Origin: UBA1794 sp031552405
Lineage (GTDB): Bacteria > Bacteroidota > Bacteroidia > Bacteroidales > Bacteroidaceae
Assembly: GCA_031552405.1 (NCBI GenBank)
Contig: JAVBMN010000014.1
Location: 30,220 to 94,219, forward strand
Direction of reading: 5' to 3'
Length of the DNA stretch: 64,000 bases
The translations under genes were made by a program, and so were the position numbers. Of this stretch, positions 18,488 through 27,696 are shown in pieces (position 1 is the first letter of the stretch; each line of letters starts with the position of its first letter). The notes beneath the pieces are model-generated. The model saw nothing but the letters and a program-made list of their open reading frames with translations. It was not told the origin of the DNA and did not search any database.

Positions 18488-20140
18488 ATGACAATAGTCC
18501 GAGCATTTGTACTTTCCGCCCTCCTATTGGCGGGAAATACTATTGCGGCTCAGCCGTTTGTTTCAGCTGCCTGGGTGTCCGACCGTGGTGATGGCACATA
18601 CACCAATCCGGTGATTCATGCTGATTATTCCGATCCGGACGTGTGCGCTTCGGGAGATGATTTCTGGATGACTGCATCTAGTTTCAACTGTACGCCGGGA
18701 CTACCCATCCTGCATTCCAAAGACCTGGTAAACTGGGAAATCGTAAATTATGCACTTCCGGTACTGGAACCCACAGAGTTCTTTGACCTGCCACAACATG
18801 GAAAAGGCGTATGGGCACCGTGTATACGTTATCATAAAGGAGAATTCTTCATTTACTGGGGTGATCCCGACTTTGGAATCTACATGATAAAAACCTCCGA
18901 TCCGCGTGGCGAATGGAGTAAGCCGATACTGGTAAAAGCCGGAAAAGGATTCATAGACCCCTCCCCCCTATGGGACGAAAACGGCAAGGTGTACCTGGCT
19001 CATGCATATGCTGGAAGCCGAGCTGCCATCAACAGCCTCCTTGTCATTCAGGAAATGACCGCAGATGGTACCGCCATGAAGGGGAAGCCTGTTCTGGTAT
19101 TTGATGGGAATGATGGAAAAAACCACACCTGCGAAGGGCCAAAGCTCTATAAGAGAGACGGTTACTATTACATCCTGTTCCCTGCCGGAGGAGTAGTAAC
19201 CGGATGGCAGGTGGCCGCCCGCAGCAAACATATCTACGGTCCATACGAATCGCGCATTGTCATGGCACAGGGAAAGAGCCACATCAACGGCCCACATCAG
19301 GGCGGATGGGTAGAAACTCCGGCAGGCGAGTCTTGGTTTATTAATTTCCAGGATAAGGCCGCATACGGCCGTGTCGTACACCTGAATCCCATGAAATGGA
19401 AAGACGGATGGCCTATCATAGGCGATGACCGTGACGGAGACGGCTGCGGTGACCCTGTTGCCACTTGGAAGAAGCCTAAAACAGGTATTCAATATCCTAT
19501 CCAAACCCCTGCGGATACTGATGAATTCAACACCCTGCTCCCCGGAAACCAGTGGGAGTGGCATGCCAACTACAAAGATGTGTACGGATTTACCAGCCCC
19601 TACGGATTCATGCGTCTGTACGTACACTATCACAACGGTCCCAACCTGTGGACAACTCCCAACCTATACCTGCAGAAGTTTATGGCCGAAGAGTTTACCG
19701 CCACCACCAAGCTGCGCATCTCCTCCAAAGGACAGGATGAACAGATGGGAATCCTTGTCATGGGATGGGATTATGCCTACCTGACACTGCGCCGCAAAGG
19801 AGAAAGCTTCCTTTTGGAACAAGGTATATGCAAAGACGCCGAACAACTCAACCCGGAAACTATCCGGGAAATTGCAGACTTGAAAGCCGACCAGATTGTA
19901 GCCGGCGGCAATGTATCCTCCTATGTGAAAGACATCTATTTCCGTGTACAGGTAGCCAAAGAAGGAATTTGCACCTTCTCTTACAGTCTTGACGGAAAGA
20001 AGTTTACGACAGTTGGAGAGCCTTTCAAGGCCCGTGCCGGCAAGTGGATCGGCGCCAAGATAGGCCTCTTTGCCATACAGCCCCATGCCAAAAGCGGGGA
20101 GGGATGGATGGATGCCGACTGGTTCCGCATCACGAAATAA
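18488..20140 (+). CDS. Glycoside hydrolase family 43 (beta-xylosidase/arabinofuranosidase-like)
   Basis: This 550-residue secreted enzyme has a signal peptide of about 21 residues, a five-bladed beta-propeller (about 35-330) and a C-terminal concanavalin-like beta-sandwich (about 345-550). The catalytic base region reads A-D-Y-S-D-P-D (Asp46), the pKa-modulating Asp lies in F-I-D-P-S-P-L near 157, and the acid in H-T-C-E-G-P-K near Glu215. The two-domain form is common for exo-acting beta-xylosidases and alpha-L-arabinofuranosidases. It leads an operon with a sugar permease and a GH88 hydrolase, so its product is probably taken up directly. The exact substrate cannot be fixed from sequence. 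Confidence 0.92.
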   Translation: MTIVRAFVLSALLLAGNTIAAQPFVSAAWVSDRGDGTYTNPVIHADYSDPDVCASGDDFWMTASSFNCTPGLPILHSKDLVNWEIVNYALPVLEPTEFFDLPQHGKGVWAPCIRYHKGEFFIYWGDPDFGIYMIKTSDPRGEWSKPILVKAGKGFIDPSPLWDENGKVYLAHAYAGSRAAINSLLVIQEMTADGTAMKGKPVLVFDGNDGKNHTCEGPKLYKRDGYYYILFPAGGVVTGWQVAARSKHIYGPYESRIVMAQGKSHINGPHQGGWVETPAGESWFINFQDKAAYGRVVHLNPMKWKDGWPIIGDDRDGDGCGDPVATWKKPKTGIQYPIQTPADTDEFNTLLPGNQWEWHANYKDVYGFTSPYGFMRLYVHYHNGPNLWTTPNLYLQKFMAEEFTATTKLRISSKGQDEQMGILVMGWDYAYLTLRRKGESFLLEQGICKDAEQLNPETIREIADLKADQIVAGGNVSSYVKDIYFRVQVAKEGICTFSYSLDGKKFTTVGEPFKARAGKWIGAKIGLFAIQPHAKSGEGWMDADWFRITK

Positions 20141-20178
20141 CCCTTTCATGTCCCTGTAAATCATTAAAAACATTCAAT

Positions 20179-21357
20179 ATGAAACAAGAAAATTCAGTAT
20201 TCAAAGCATTGCCCGTACTCTTCGGGTTCTTTGTCATGGGATTCTGCGACATTGTAGGTATCTCTTCCGACTATGTACAAACAGCCTTCGGGTGGAGTGA
20301 CACACTCACCGGATTTGTACCTTCCATGGTATTTGTATGGTTCCTCTTCTTGGGCGTACCTACCGGTATGCTGATGAACCGCATCGGACGTAAAAACACC
20401 GTTCAGATATCCATGACCGTTACCTTTGTGGGTATGATCCTACCCCTCATTGCGTACGATCAGGTAACAGTAATGATAGCCTATGCCCTATTGGGTATTG
20501 GCAATGCCATCCTGCAAGTATCCCTTAACCCACTACTCAACAATGTAATAACCAATCAGAAGATGCTTACCTCCACCCTGACCGCCGGACAGGTAGTGAA
20601 GGCTGTATCCTCCTTTGCCGGTCCTATCATCGTATCCTTTGCCATCCACCAGTTTGGCGGGGGTGATGAGCAGAAATGGTACTATTGCTTCCCCATCCTG
20701 GGAGCCATCACGCTGCTGTCGGCCCTATGGCTCATGGCAACCCCTATTCCGCAGGAAAAGAAAGAATCTACTCACAACAATATAGGTGAAACCTTTACGC
20801 TGCTACAGGATAAGAAAATCCTGCTGCTCTTCTTTGGAATCTTCTTTGTGGTAGGCGTGGATGTAGCCACTAACTTTATCAGTTCCAAGTTGATGCTTAC
20901 CCGTTTCGACTGGACAAAAGAAGAAGCCGGTATGGCTCCGCAGGTCTATTTCATTTGTCGTACGGCAGGCGCCTTTATCGGTATGTTCCTCATGACACGT
21001 ATTGCCGATATGACCTATTTCCGCGTCAACATTCTGCTCTGTATCGCCGCTGTGCTGACATTGGCTTTCTTCCCCACGGATGTCACATTAAACCTTGTGA
21101 TGATTGGTGCCATCGGATTCCTGGCTTCCTGCATCTTCCCCATCATCTATTCCATGGCCGTACAGGCACGTCCCGACAAGGCCAACCTCATTTCCGGCCT
21201 TATGATCACAGCCGTAGCCGGAGGTGGTGCAGTGACTCCCGCCATTGGAGCTGCTACCGATGCCATGCAGGGTAATTATACAGGTGGCGTATTCGTGATT
21301 CTCATTTGTGTATTGTATCTCACCTATTGTGCCTTTGGCATAAAAGTGGCTAAATAA
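20179..21357 (+). CDS. Sugar MFS transporter (FucP-like)
   Basis: This 392-residue inner-membrane permease has about twelve hydrophobic helices. It belongs to the sugar:proton symporter branch of the major facilitator superfamily; the N-terminus has F-F-V-M-G-F-C-D and the loop 2-3 motif appears as G-V-P-T-G-M-L-M-N-R-I-G-R-K. The start is placed at MKQENSVFK, 38 bases after the GH43 stop; the frame is open further upstream but that part only overlaps the GH43 gene. Between a GH43 and a GH88 gene, the likely cargo is a monosaccharide or unsaturated disaccharide released by them (inference). Confidence 0.9.
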   Translation: MKQENSVFKALPVLFGFFVMGFCDIVGISSDYVQTAFGWSDTLTGFVPSMVFVWFLFLGVPTGMLMNRIGRKNTVQISMTVTFVGMILPLIAYDQVTVMIAYALLGIGNAILQVSLNPLLNNVITNQKMLTSTLTAGQVVKAVSSFAGPIIVSFAIHQFGGGDEQKWYYCFPILGAITLLSALWLMATPIPQEKKESTHNNIGETFTLLQDKKILLLFFGIFFVVGVDVATNFISSKLMLTRFDWTKEEAGMAPQVYFICRTAGAFIGMFLMTRIADMTYFRVNILLCIAAVLTLAFFPTDVTLNLVMIGAIGFLASCIFPIIYSMAVQARPDKANLISGLMITAVAGGGAVTPAIGAATDAMQGNYTGGVFVILICVLYLTYCAFGIKVAK

Positions 21358-21371
21358 AAGAGTTACCAGTT

Positions 21372-22601
21372 ATGATACGATCCATTCTATATACCTCCGC
21401 ACTTGTATTGCTATGCAGTTGCGAAAGCACTAAGAAGGAAGACACCTCCTTTGTAGACGGAGCATTACAGTACTGCGCCTCCCAAACAGAGCGCACACTG
21501 AAGGAACTGAAAGGTGACTCCGCAATCAATTACCAGCTCATGCCTCGCAATGTATTGCAGGGCGAAACAAAATGGAACCTGCGTCGTGCCGCCAAAGAAG
21601 AGTGGACAGCAGGATTCTGGCCGGGTGTGCTGTGGTATGATTACGAAAATACCGGAGATGAAGCTATCAAGGCAGAGGCCGAGAAATACACTGCCTCGCT
21701 GGAATTCCTGTCGAAGATCCCCGCCTTTGACCACGACTTGGGCTTCCTCGTATTTTGCAGCTATGGCAATGGCTACCGCCTTACCCATAATGAAGCCTAC
21801 AAAAAAGTGATACTTGATACAGCCGATACGCTGGCCACTCTGTTTAACCCCAAGGTAGGCACCATTCTGTCGTGGCCGCGTGAGGTAGAACCGCGTAACT
21901 GGCCGCACAACACCATTATGGATAATATGATCAACCTGGAAATGTTGTTCTGGGCCGCCAAAAACGGAGGTGACAAGTATCTGTACGACGTAGCAGTGGC
22001 CCATGCCACTACTACTATGAAGAATCATTTTCGCCCGGATTATACCTCATACCACGTGGCTGTGTATGATACCATTACAGGAAACCTGATCAAAGGCGTT
22101 ACCCACCAAGGCTATGCAGACAGCACTATGTGGGCACGCGGACAGGCTTGGGCCATCTATGGATTTACGATCACCTACCGCGAAACACACGATCCTGTAT
22201 TCCTGGACTTTGCGCAGAAAGTAACCGATGTATATCTGAATCGTCTGCCCGAGGATCGTATTCCCTATTGGGATTTCTCCGCTCCGGGCATCCCTGACGC
22301 TCCACGTGATGCTTCGGCTGCCTGTGTAGTAGCCTCGGCACTACTGGAACTCAGTACACTTGTGCCCGCAGAAAAAGGGGAGTACTACCGCAATCAGGCT
22401 ATCAAAATGCTTCGCGAGCTAAGCACAGAACGCTATCAAAGCGGAGCTTTGAATCCTTCGTTCCTACTGCATTCTACGGGACACTGGCCCAACAAATCAG
22501 AGGTCGACGCCTCTATCATCTATGCCGACTATTATTACTACGAAGCCCTGCTACGCCTAGAACGCCTGAATGAAGGGAAAGCTGTGGTAGATATGGAGTA
22601 A
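21372..22601 (+). CDS. Glycoside hydrolase family 88 (unsaturated glucuronyl hydrolase)
   Basis: This 409-residue lipoprotein has a lipobox L-L-C-S-C with Cys17. The alpha/alpha-barrel contains D-H-D-L-G-F (Asp near 122) and D-N-M-I-N-L-E (Asp near 183). The 61-residue spacing agrees with the two catalytic aspartates of characterised GH88 enzymes (Asp88 and Asp149 in the Bacillus enzyme). GH88 removes the 4,5-unsaturated uronic acid left at the non-reducing end by polysaccharide lyases, by hydrating the double bond. No polysaccharide lyase is clearly present in the same operon, so it must work on products made elsewhere, perhaps by the proteins at 51.8-57.2 kb. It lies 14 bases after the permease gene and is closed by a terminator. 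Confidence 0.92.
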   Translation: MIRSILYTSALVLLCSCESTKKEDTSFVDGALQYCASQTERTLKELKGDSAINYQLMPRNVLQGETKWNLRRAAKEEWTAGFWPGVLWYDYENTGDEAIKAEAEKYTASLEFLSKIPAFDHDLGFLVFCSYGNGYRLTHNEAYKKVILDTADTLATLFNPKVGTILSWPREVEPRNWPHNTIMDNMINLEMLFWAAKNGGDKYLYDVAVAHATTTMKNHFRPDYTSYHVAVYDTITGNLIKGVTHQGYADSTMWARGQAWAIYGFTITYRETHDPVFLDFAQKVTDVYLNRLPEDRIPYWDFSAPGIPDAPRDASAACVVASALLELSTLVPAEKGEYYRNQAIKMLRELSTERYQSGALNPSFLLHSTGHWPNKSEVDASIIYADYYYYEALLRLERLNEGKAVVDME

Positions 22602-22671
22602 TCAACAGGCGCTCCCTGTTAACAAACTATAATATAGAACAAAAACGAGGAGTGCACAATGTAAATCAATC

Positions 22672-22700
22672 TGTTTAGACGTATATAGTACATCTAAACA
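22672..22700. repeat. Inverted repeat TGTTTAGA/TCTAAACA
   Basis: TGTTTAGA (22672-22679) and TCTAAACA (22693-22700) are perfect complements around a 13-base spacer. The element lies between the GH88 stop and its terminator. It may be an extra RNA hairpin or a protein site; nothing more can be said. Confidence 0.5.
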
Positions 22701-22731
22701 AAAGAAGTAATTTAGGTTTTTCATGAGTAAG

Positions 22732-22761
22732 AAAGGGAGATGCCGTGAGGCATTTCCCTTT
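22732..22761 (+). terminator. Terminator of the GH43-MFS-GH88 operon
   Basis: AAAGGGAGATGCC (22732-22744) pairs with GGCATTTCCCTTT (22749-22761), one mismatch, tetraloop GTGA, followed by TTG and a T-rich run. Confidence 0.8.
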
Positions 22762-22873
22762 TTGTTTTCTCTCTACATTAAGAGAGTACTCCACTGATTT
22801 GAAAAAAGTTCCTGTTTCCGCGGTGAGTGCATGCGGTTACTCGTATATAGAATAAAACAATAAGTTTACAGCC

Positions 22874-24268
22874 ATGATGCTCAGAAAAAGATTAAGTATA
22901 TTATTGTGTGCCGCAGTTTGTCTTCCGTGCTGGGCACAGCTCAAAGTGTACCCGGAAAGCCTTACCCCGGGTATTCCTCATAACGATGACTATACCGTAC
23001 GCGTACGTGAAAAGGGAGGCGACTGGAAGGATTTGTACGAATACACTGCAGAGGTGGATATGGATAATGTACAGAAAGCTTCCATGGTACAGTTTGACAT
23101 GGGCTCGCCCGTAGAAGTCATGGTAAAAAAGAACAATGGTACCATACAAGACGTACAAATCCGCCCACTGGTACACAATATCAAGCACATCCAGCAGGGA
23201 AACACTATCACCTTTACGCTGGAACAGCCCAAGTATCTGTCGGTAGAGTTTAATGGCGACCGTCTGCACAACCTGCACCTCTTTGCCAACCCTCTGGAGA
23301 CAGAAGTACCCAAGCGGGGCGATAAAAATGTGATGTACTTCGGCCCCGGCATACATCGTCCCAACGACCTTCCCGGACTGGAGATCCACGTGCCCAGCAA
23401 TACCACCGTATACCTCGCGCCCGGTGCTGTGGTAAAGGCCAAACTCACACTGAACTGTGTAGAGAACGTGCGCGTCATAGGCCGCGGAATCCTGGATCAC
23501 CCTCAACGCGGAGTAGAAATCAGAGACAGCAAGAACATAACCATTGACGGGATCACCGTGCTGAACCCCGATCATTACACCGTATACGGAGGTGCCAGCT
23601 CCGAACTCACCATCAAGAACCTCAAAGCCTTCAGCTGCAAGGGTTGGAGTGACGGTATTGACCTCATGTCATGCACTGATGTAACAATCAATAATGTGTT
23701 CCTGCGTAACTCCGACGACTGCCTCGCCTTCTACAACCACCGCTGGAATTACTGGGGAGATACCCGCAATTTCACAGTGGAAAATGCCGTACTCTGGGCC
23801 GATGTAGCTCACCCCATCAACATAGGCGGCCACGGTGACGACGAAAGCGAAAGTGGCGAACTCGTTGAAAACCTCACATTTCGCAATATCGACATCCTGG
23901 AACAAGACGAAGACGACCCCTGTTACCAAGGTTGCATCTCCATCTCCTGCGGCGACAAGAATACTGTACGTAAACTCCTCTTTGAAGACATCCGTGTGGA
24001 AAGCATACAGGAAGGACGCCTGTTCCACCTCACCACCTACTTCAACGAGAAATACAACAAAGCCCCGGGTAACGGCATAGAAGATATTACCTTCCGTAAC
24101 ATCACCTACAACGGATACGGTGAAAACCCCTCGCTCATCCAAGGATATGACGCCAAGCGAATGACCCAACGCATCACCTTCGAAAATGTGATGATCAACG
24201 GCCAGAAGATGAAAGACATAAAAAGTTTTATAACCAACGATTTCATCAAAGACATCAAGGTAAAGTAA
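22874..24268 (+). CDS. Glycoside hydrolase family 28 (polygalacturonase-like)
   Basis: This 464-residue secreted enzyme has a signal peptide ending P-C-W-A-Q at about residue 21. A short N-terminal beta region (about 25-150) precedes a right-handed parallel beta-helix. The GH28 active-site set is visible: S-D-G-I-D near 259-262, the paired aspartates N-S-D-D-C near 281-282, and G-G-H-G-D near 318-321. The usual R-I-K element is not obvious. GH28 hydrolyses galacturonic acid linkages in homogalacturonan, rhamnogalacturonan or xylogalacturonan by inversion. It is a single gene with its own terminator and supports a pectin-related role for the cluster. Confidence 0.9.
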   Translation: MMLRKRLSILLCAAVCLPCWAQLKVYPESLTPGIPHNDDYTVRVREKGGDWKDLYEYTAEVDMDNVQKASMVQFDMGSPVEVMVKKNNGTIQDVQIRPLVHNIKHIQQGNTITFTLEQPKYLSVEFNGDRLHNLHLFANPLETEVPKRGDKNVMYFGPGIHRPNDLPGLEIHVPSNTTVYLAPGAVVKAKLTLNCVENVRVIGRGILDHPQRGVEIRDSKNITIDGITVLNPDHYTVYGGASSELTIKNLKAFSCKGWSDGIDLMSCTDVTINNVFLRNSDDCLAFYNHRWNYWGDTRNFTVENAVLWADVAHPINIGGHGDDESESGELVENLTFRNIDILEQDEDDPCYQGCISISCGDKNTVRKLLFEDIRVESIQEGRLFHLTTYFNEKYNKAPGNGIEDITFRNITYNGYGENPSLIQGYDAKRMTQRITFENVMINGQKMKDIKSFITNDFIKDIKVK

Positions 24269-24320
24269 TGCAGTAAATAAAGAACGTTCGTCAGGATGTC
24301 AGGCATTCTGACGCTCAAAA

Positions 24321-24347
24321 AAACGGGGATGTTTTGCATCCTCGTTT
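24321..24347 (+). terminator. Terminator after the GH28 gene
   Basis: AAACGGGGATG pairs with CATCCTCGTTT (one G-T wobble) around TTTTG, followed by TATTTATAAC. Confidence 0.7.
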
Positions 24348-24493
24348 TATTTATAACAATATGATAACCAGCCCTTGTCTATTAAGACGGCCTTCTTTCG
24401 GGATGTTATATGCATATTTTCTTTCTCTCCTCCCTTCTAAAAAAGGAAAGAATCGGTATCTTTATCCGCGAAATGATTTAAACCTAAACTCCC

Positions 24494-27400
24494 ATGAAAC
24501 GTTTTATATTGTCTGCCCTTTTCTGTGGATTGTTGGCCACACATACATTTTCACAGCAACACATCATCTGGCAATTAGGCCAGAATGACGAATCGTCGGC
24601 TGAGTTTGCGTTACACCCCAACGGGAAGGGCACATTTATTGCGGCTGGCTATGGAGATGCCGGGAGCTACTTTTATGCCGCGACAGACCAAGCCTCGGAT
24701 TTTCCATATATACTACCCGGTCCCACTGTCGACTGGGCGGGAGGAACGTACTGGGCCGGACAATGCAGAATACAATTGCCCATCCTGATAAGACTCGATC
24801 AGGTAAACCCGGAGGCTGACTATACAATAGACGTCTGCCTGACAGAAGTGGAATATCATTCAAAGGCATTTCTCAGGTTAGAGGTAAACCAGATAAGCCA
24901 TGACCAGCCTCTGTTACCAGACACTCGTAAGCTTACATTCAATGTATCACCCCATACACTGAAAGAAGGAATCAATGAAATAGCCATACAACTATTCAAT
25001 GGAAAATCCGTCACCTTTGATGCCATATCCTTAAAAGGCCCTGAAACAACAAAGCTTTCAAAGATAGCAGACGTAGCTGTCACATCCTTAAAGATGGCAG
25101 ACTATGAACTTGAACATCAAAAAGGACGGACACAACCCCTTTGGGTCGAATTCATTTCGCGTACTGATAACCCTGTCACAATTCAAGTGAACAAAGACAT
25201 TATCCATAAGCGGATTGGAAAAGGCAAAACGATCTATGAAATCCCCACAGCCAACCTCAAAAACGGAGATGAGATACAAGTAAAAATCCATTCAAGGGGA
25301 GAAACTGTAGTAGAACAAAAGTTCGTAAGAGCCCCTCATAACCTGCGTAGGACAATTGATTATGTAAATCAGTTTGCCGGCTCAAGCGGATCGCGCTGGA
25401 TGATAGGCCCCGGTCCCTGGATGCCTTTTGGGATGGTAAAACTCATGCCGGATAACGAGGACCTGCACTGGAAAGCGGGATATGAATACAACGTGGAGAA
25501 TATCATGGGATTCAGCCACATCCATGAATGGACCATGGCAGGGCTTTTGATGATGCCCACAAATGGCGACCTTAAAACACAACCGGGAACCGAGCAATTC
25601 CCGGAAACTGGTTATCGCTCCCGGATCGATAAGAAGACAGAAAAAGCAGAAATAGGATATTACTCCGTACACCTTACAGACTATGACATCCGGGCAGAAC
25701 TGACTGCAACTACCCGGGCGTCTTTGCAACGCTATACGTTCAATGACCCCAGACAAGCCCGTGTTTTGATCGACTTTTTCATTCCCGCTGAATACCCGTG
25801 GACATTACTGGACCTTGATGTGAAGAAGGTATCAGATACTGAAATAGAAGGATGGACCCTGCATGAGTGTCACTCCACCGGATATCATGGAATACAGAAA
25901 TACAAGCTACATTTTGTAATCCAGTTTGACAAGCCATTCGCCTCCATGAACGGCTGGATACAAGATGCCATATACCCTCACATCAGCCGGCTTGAGAAAA
26001 ACATAAATGTAGCGGGTAACCCCTGGACCATCAGTCGTGAGAAAAACGAAGTGGGCGATGCCGGAATCTTCCTGAACTTCAATCTGGAGAAAGAAGAACA
26101 GGTGATGGTACGAACCGGAATTTCTCTGGTAAGCACAGAAAATGCCCGCCTCAACTTACAGGAAGAGATAGAAAACCCGTTTCAATGGGATTTCAACAAA
26201 GTGGTTGAAAACCAGAAAAATGTATGGAATGAACTATTTCAAAGGATAGAGATTACAACAGACGAGTACACACAAAAAGAGAAGTTCTATACCAACCTGT
26301 ACCGTTCTATAAGCCCTCGCACGATCTGGAACGACGTGAATGGAGAGTGGATAGACATGAACGGAGAGAAGGCGCAAATACAAAAACCGGGAAAGAAGGT
26401 CTACGGAGGTGACTCGGCCTGGGGAACACACTGGACATTGGGCCCATTCTACAACCTTCTTTATCCCGAGTACATGTCCAACTGGATATATACCTACGAA
26501 CAATTCTACCGTCGCGGCGGATGGCTTCCCAACGGCAACCCCGGAATGAGATATTTCAGAGTAATGATCGGCAATCCGGCGCTTCCTTTAATCGTATCCG
26601 GCTACCAACACGGGATACGCGATTTCGACACCCAGCTTATGTATGAAGCTCTGATACACCAGCAAACTGCCACAATGATAAACTATCCCGGGGGAGGCCA
26701 GGTGGGAAATGAAAGTTACCCCGATTATATAACCAAAGGATATGTGCCTTTATACAACGACCTCTGGAACGCGGACTCTCCGCATTATCAATCATACGTA
26801 TCAAACACAATGGAATACGCCTATCAGGATTATTGCGCCTCCCAATATTTCAAGGCTCTGAACAAACCTGACGATTACCAGACCTTCAAAAAACGCTCTG
26901 ACAACTGGAGAAATATATTCGACCCTTCCACCAGCTATGTTCGTCCCCGGCATCCGAACGGAGAATGGATTCAACACACAGACCCCTACCATGCCCCGGG
27001 ATTCTGCGAAGGAAGCGCATGGCAATTTACCTGGTATGTACCGCATAATGTAAAAGGACTCATTGACTTGTTGGGAGAGCGCACTTTCATAGACAGACTC
27101 AACGAAGGATTTGAAGGATCCCAAAAGGTACACTTCAATGCCTTGGGAGACAATATGAATGCCTACCCTATCAATCATGGAAACGAAACAAACATGCAGG
27201 CGGCCTACCTGTTTAACTATACCCACGAACCTTGGCATACCCAAAAATGGGTGCGTGCCCTACAAGAGCAATATTACGGAACAGGCCCCCGGGATGCCTA
27301 TCCCGGCGATGAAGATCAAGGTCAAATGAGTTCGTGGTATATTTTAAGCAGTATAGGACTCTTTCAAATGGATGGCGGATGCAGCGTTAACCCGTCATTC

Positions 27401-27637
27401 ACCTTGGGAAGCCCCCGTTTCGATAAAGTGGAAATAACACTTGACAAGAACTACCATTCCGGAAAAAAGCTTATTATAGAAGCAGTGAACGCATCCAAAG
27501 AAAATTGCTACATTCAATCTGCTACATTTAATAACAAGCCTCTTAAAGAGCCATTTATCGAATGGAATAAACTAAAAAACGGAGGCAAGCTCCGGTATAT
27601 AATGGGAGACAGACCCAATACAAATGTCTTTAAATAA
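24494..27637 (+). CDS. Glycoside hydrolase family 92 enzyme with N-terminal lyase-accessory-like domain
   Basis: This 1047-residue secreted protein has a signal peptide to about residue 20. Residues 21-190 resemble the C-terminal beta-sandwich found in family 4 rhamnogalacturonan lyases and some other enzymes (start I-I-W-Q-L-G, later the Y-W-A-G-Q-C-R-I segment). The GH92 part follows: N-terminal beta domain (about 285-530) with G-P-G-P-W-M-P-F-G-M-V-K-L, then an alpha/alpha barrel with R-R-G-G-W-L-P-N-G and the catalytic block G-D-E-D-Q-G-Q-M-S-S-W near 938-948. GH92 enzymes are calcium-dependent exo-alpha-mannosidases. Specificity for mannose is therefore expected, but the fused domain and the pectin-type neighbours suggest an unusual substrate (inference). 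A near-consensus -7 box TATCTTTA lies at 24457-24464. Confidence 0.92.
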   Translation: MKRFILSALFCGLLATHTFSQQHIIWQLGQNDESSAEFALHPNGKGTFIAAGYGDAGSYFYAATDQASDFPYILPGPTVDWAGGTYWAGQCRIQLPILIRLDQVNPEADYTIDVCLTEVEYHSKAFLRLEVNQISHDQPLLPDTRKLTFNVSPHTLKEGINEIAIQLFNGKSVTFDAISLKGPETTKLSKIADVAVTSLKMADYELEHQKGRTQPLWVEFISRTDNPVTIQVNKDIIHKRIGKGKTIYEIPTANLKNGDEIQVKIHSRGETVVEQKFVRAPHNLRRTIDYVNQFAGSSGSRWMIGPGPWMPFGMVKLMPDNEDLHWKAGYEYNVENIMGFSHIHEWTMAGLLMMPTNGDLKTQPGTEQFPETGYRSRIDKKTEKAEIGYYSVHLTDYDIRAELTATTRASLQRYTFNDPRQARVLIDFFIPAEYPWTLLDLDVKKVSDTEIEGWTLHECHSTGYHGIQKYKLHFVIQFDKPFASMNGWIQDAIYPHISRLEKNINVAGNPWTISREKNEVGDAGIFLNFNLEKEEQVMVRTGISLVSTENARLNLQEEIENPFQWDFNKVVENQKNVWNELFQRIEITTDEYTQKEKFYTNLYRSISPRTIWNDVNGEWIDMNGEKAQIQKPGKKVYGGDSAWGTHWTLGPFYNLLYPEYMSNWIYTYEQFYRRGGWLPNGNPGMRYFRVMIGNPALPLIVSGYQHGIRDFDTQLMYEALIHQQTATMINYPGGGQVGNESYPDYITKGYVPLYNDLWNADSPHYQSYVSNTMEYAYQDYCASQYFKALNKPDDYQTFKKRSDNWRNIFDPSTSYVRPRHPNGEWIQHTDPYHAPGFCEGSAWQFTWYVPHNVKGLIDLLGERTFIDRLNEGFEGSQKVHFNALGDNMNAYPINHGNETNMQAAYLFNYTHEPWHTQKWVRALQEQYYGTGPRDAYPGDEDQGQMSSWYILSSIGLFQMDGGCSVNPSFTLGSPRFDKVEITLDKNYHSGKKLIIEAVNASKENCYIQSATFNNKPLKEPFIEWNKLKNGGKLRYIMGDRPNTNVFK

Positions 27638-27661
27638 ACTGAAAAACCGGGAAAGATTCGG

Positions 27662-27669
27662 TATCTTTG
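27662..27669 (+). promoter_or_regulatory. -7 box of the GH127 gene
   Basis: TATCTTTG is an exact TAnnTTTG match 27 bases before the ATG at 27697. The upstream half is poorly conserved. Confidence 0.55.
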
Positions 27670-27696
27670 CGCTCGAAACCAGAAAAACATCCTAAT

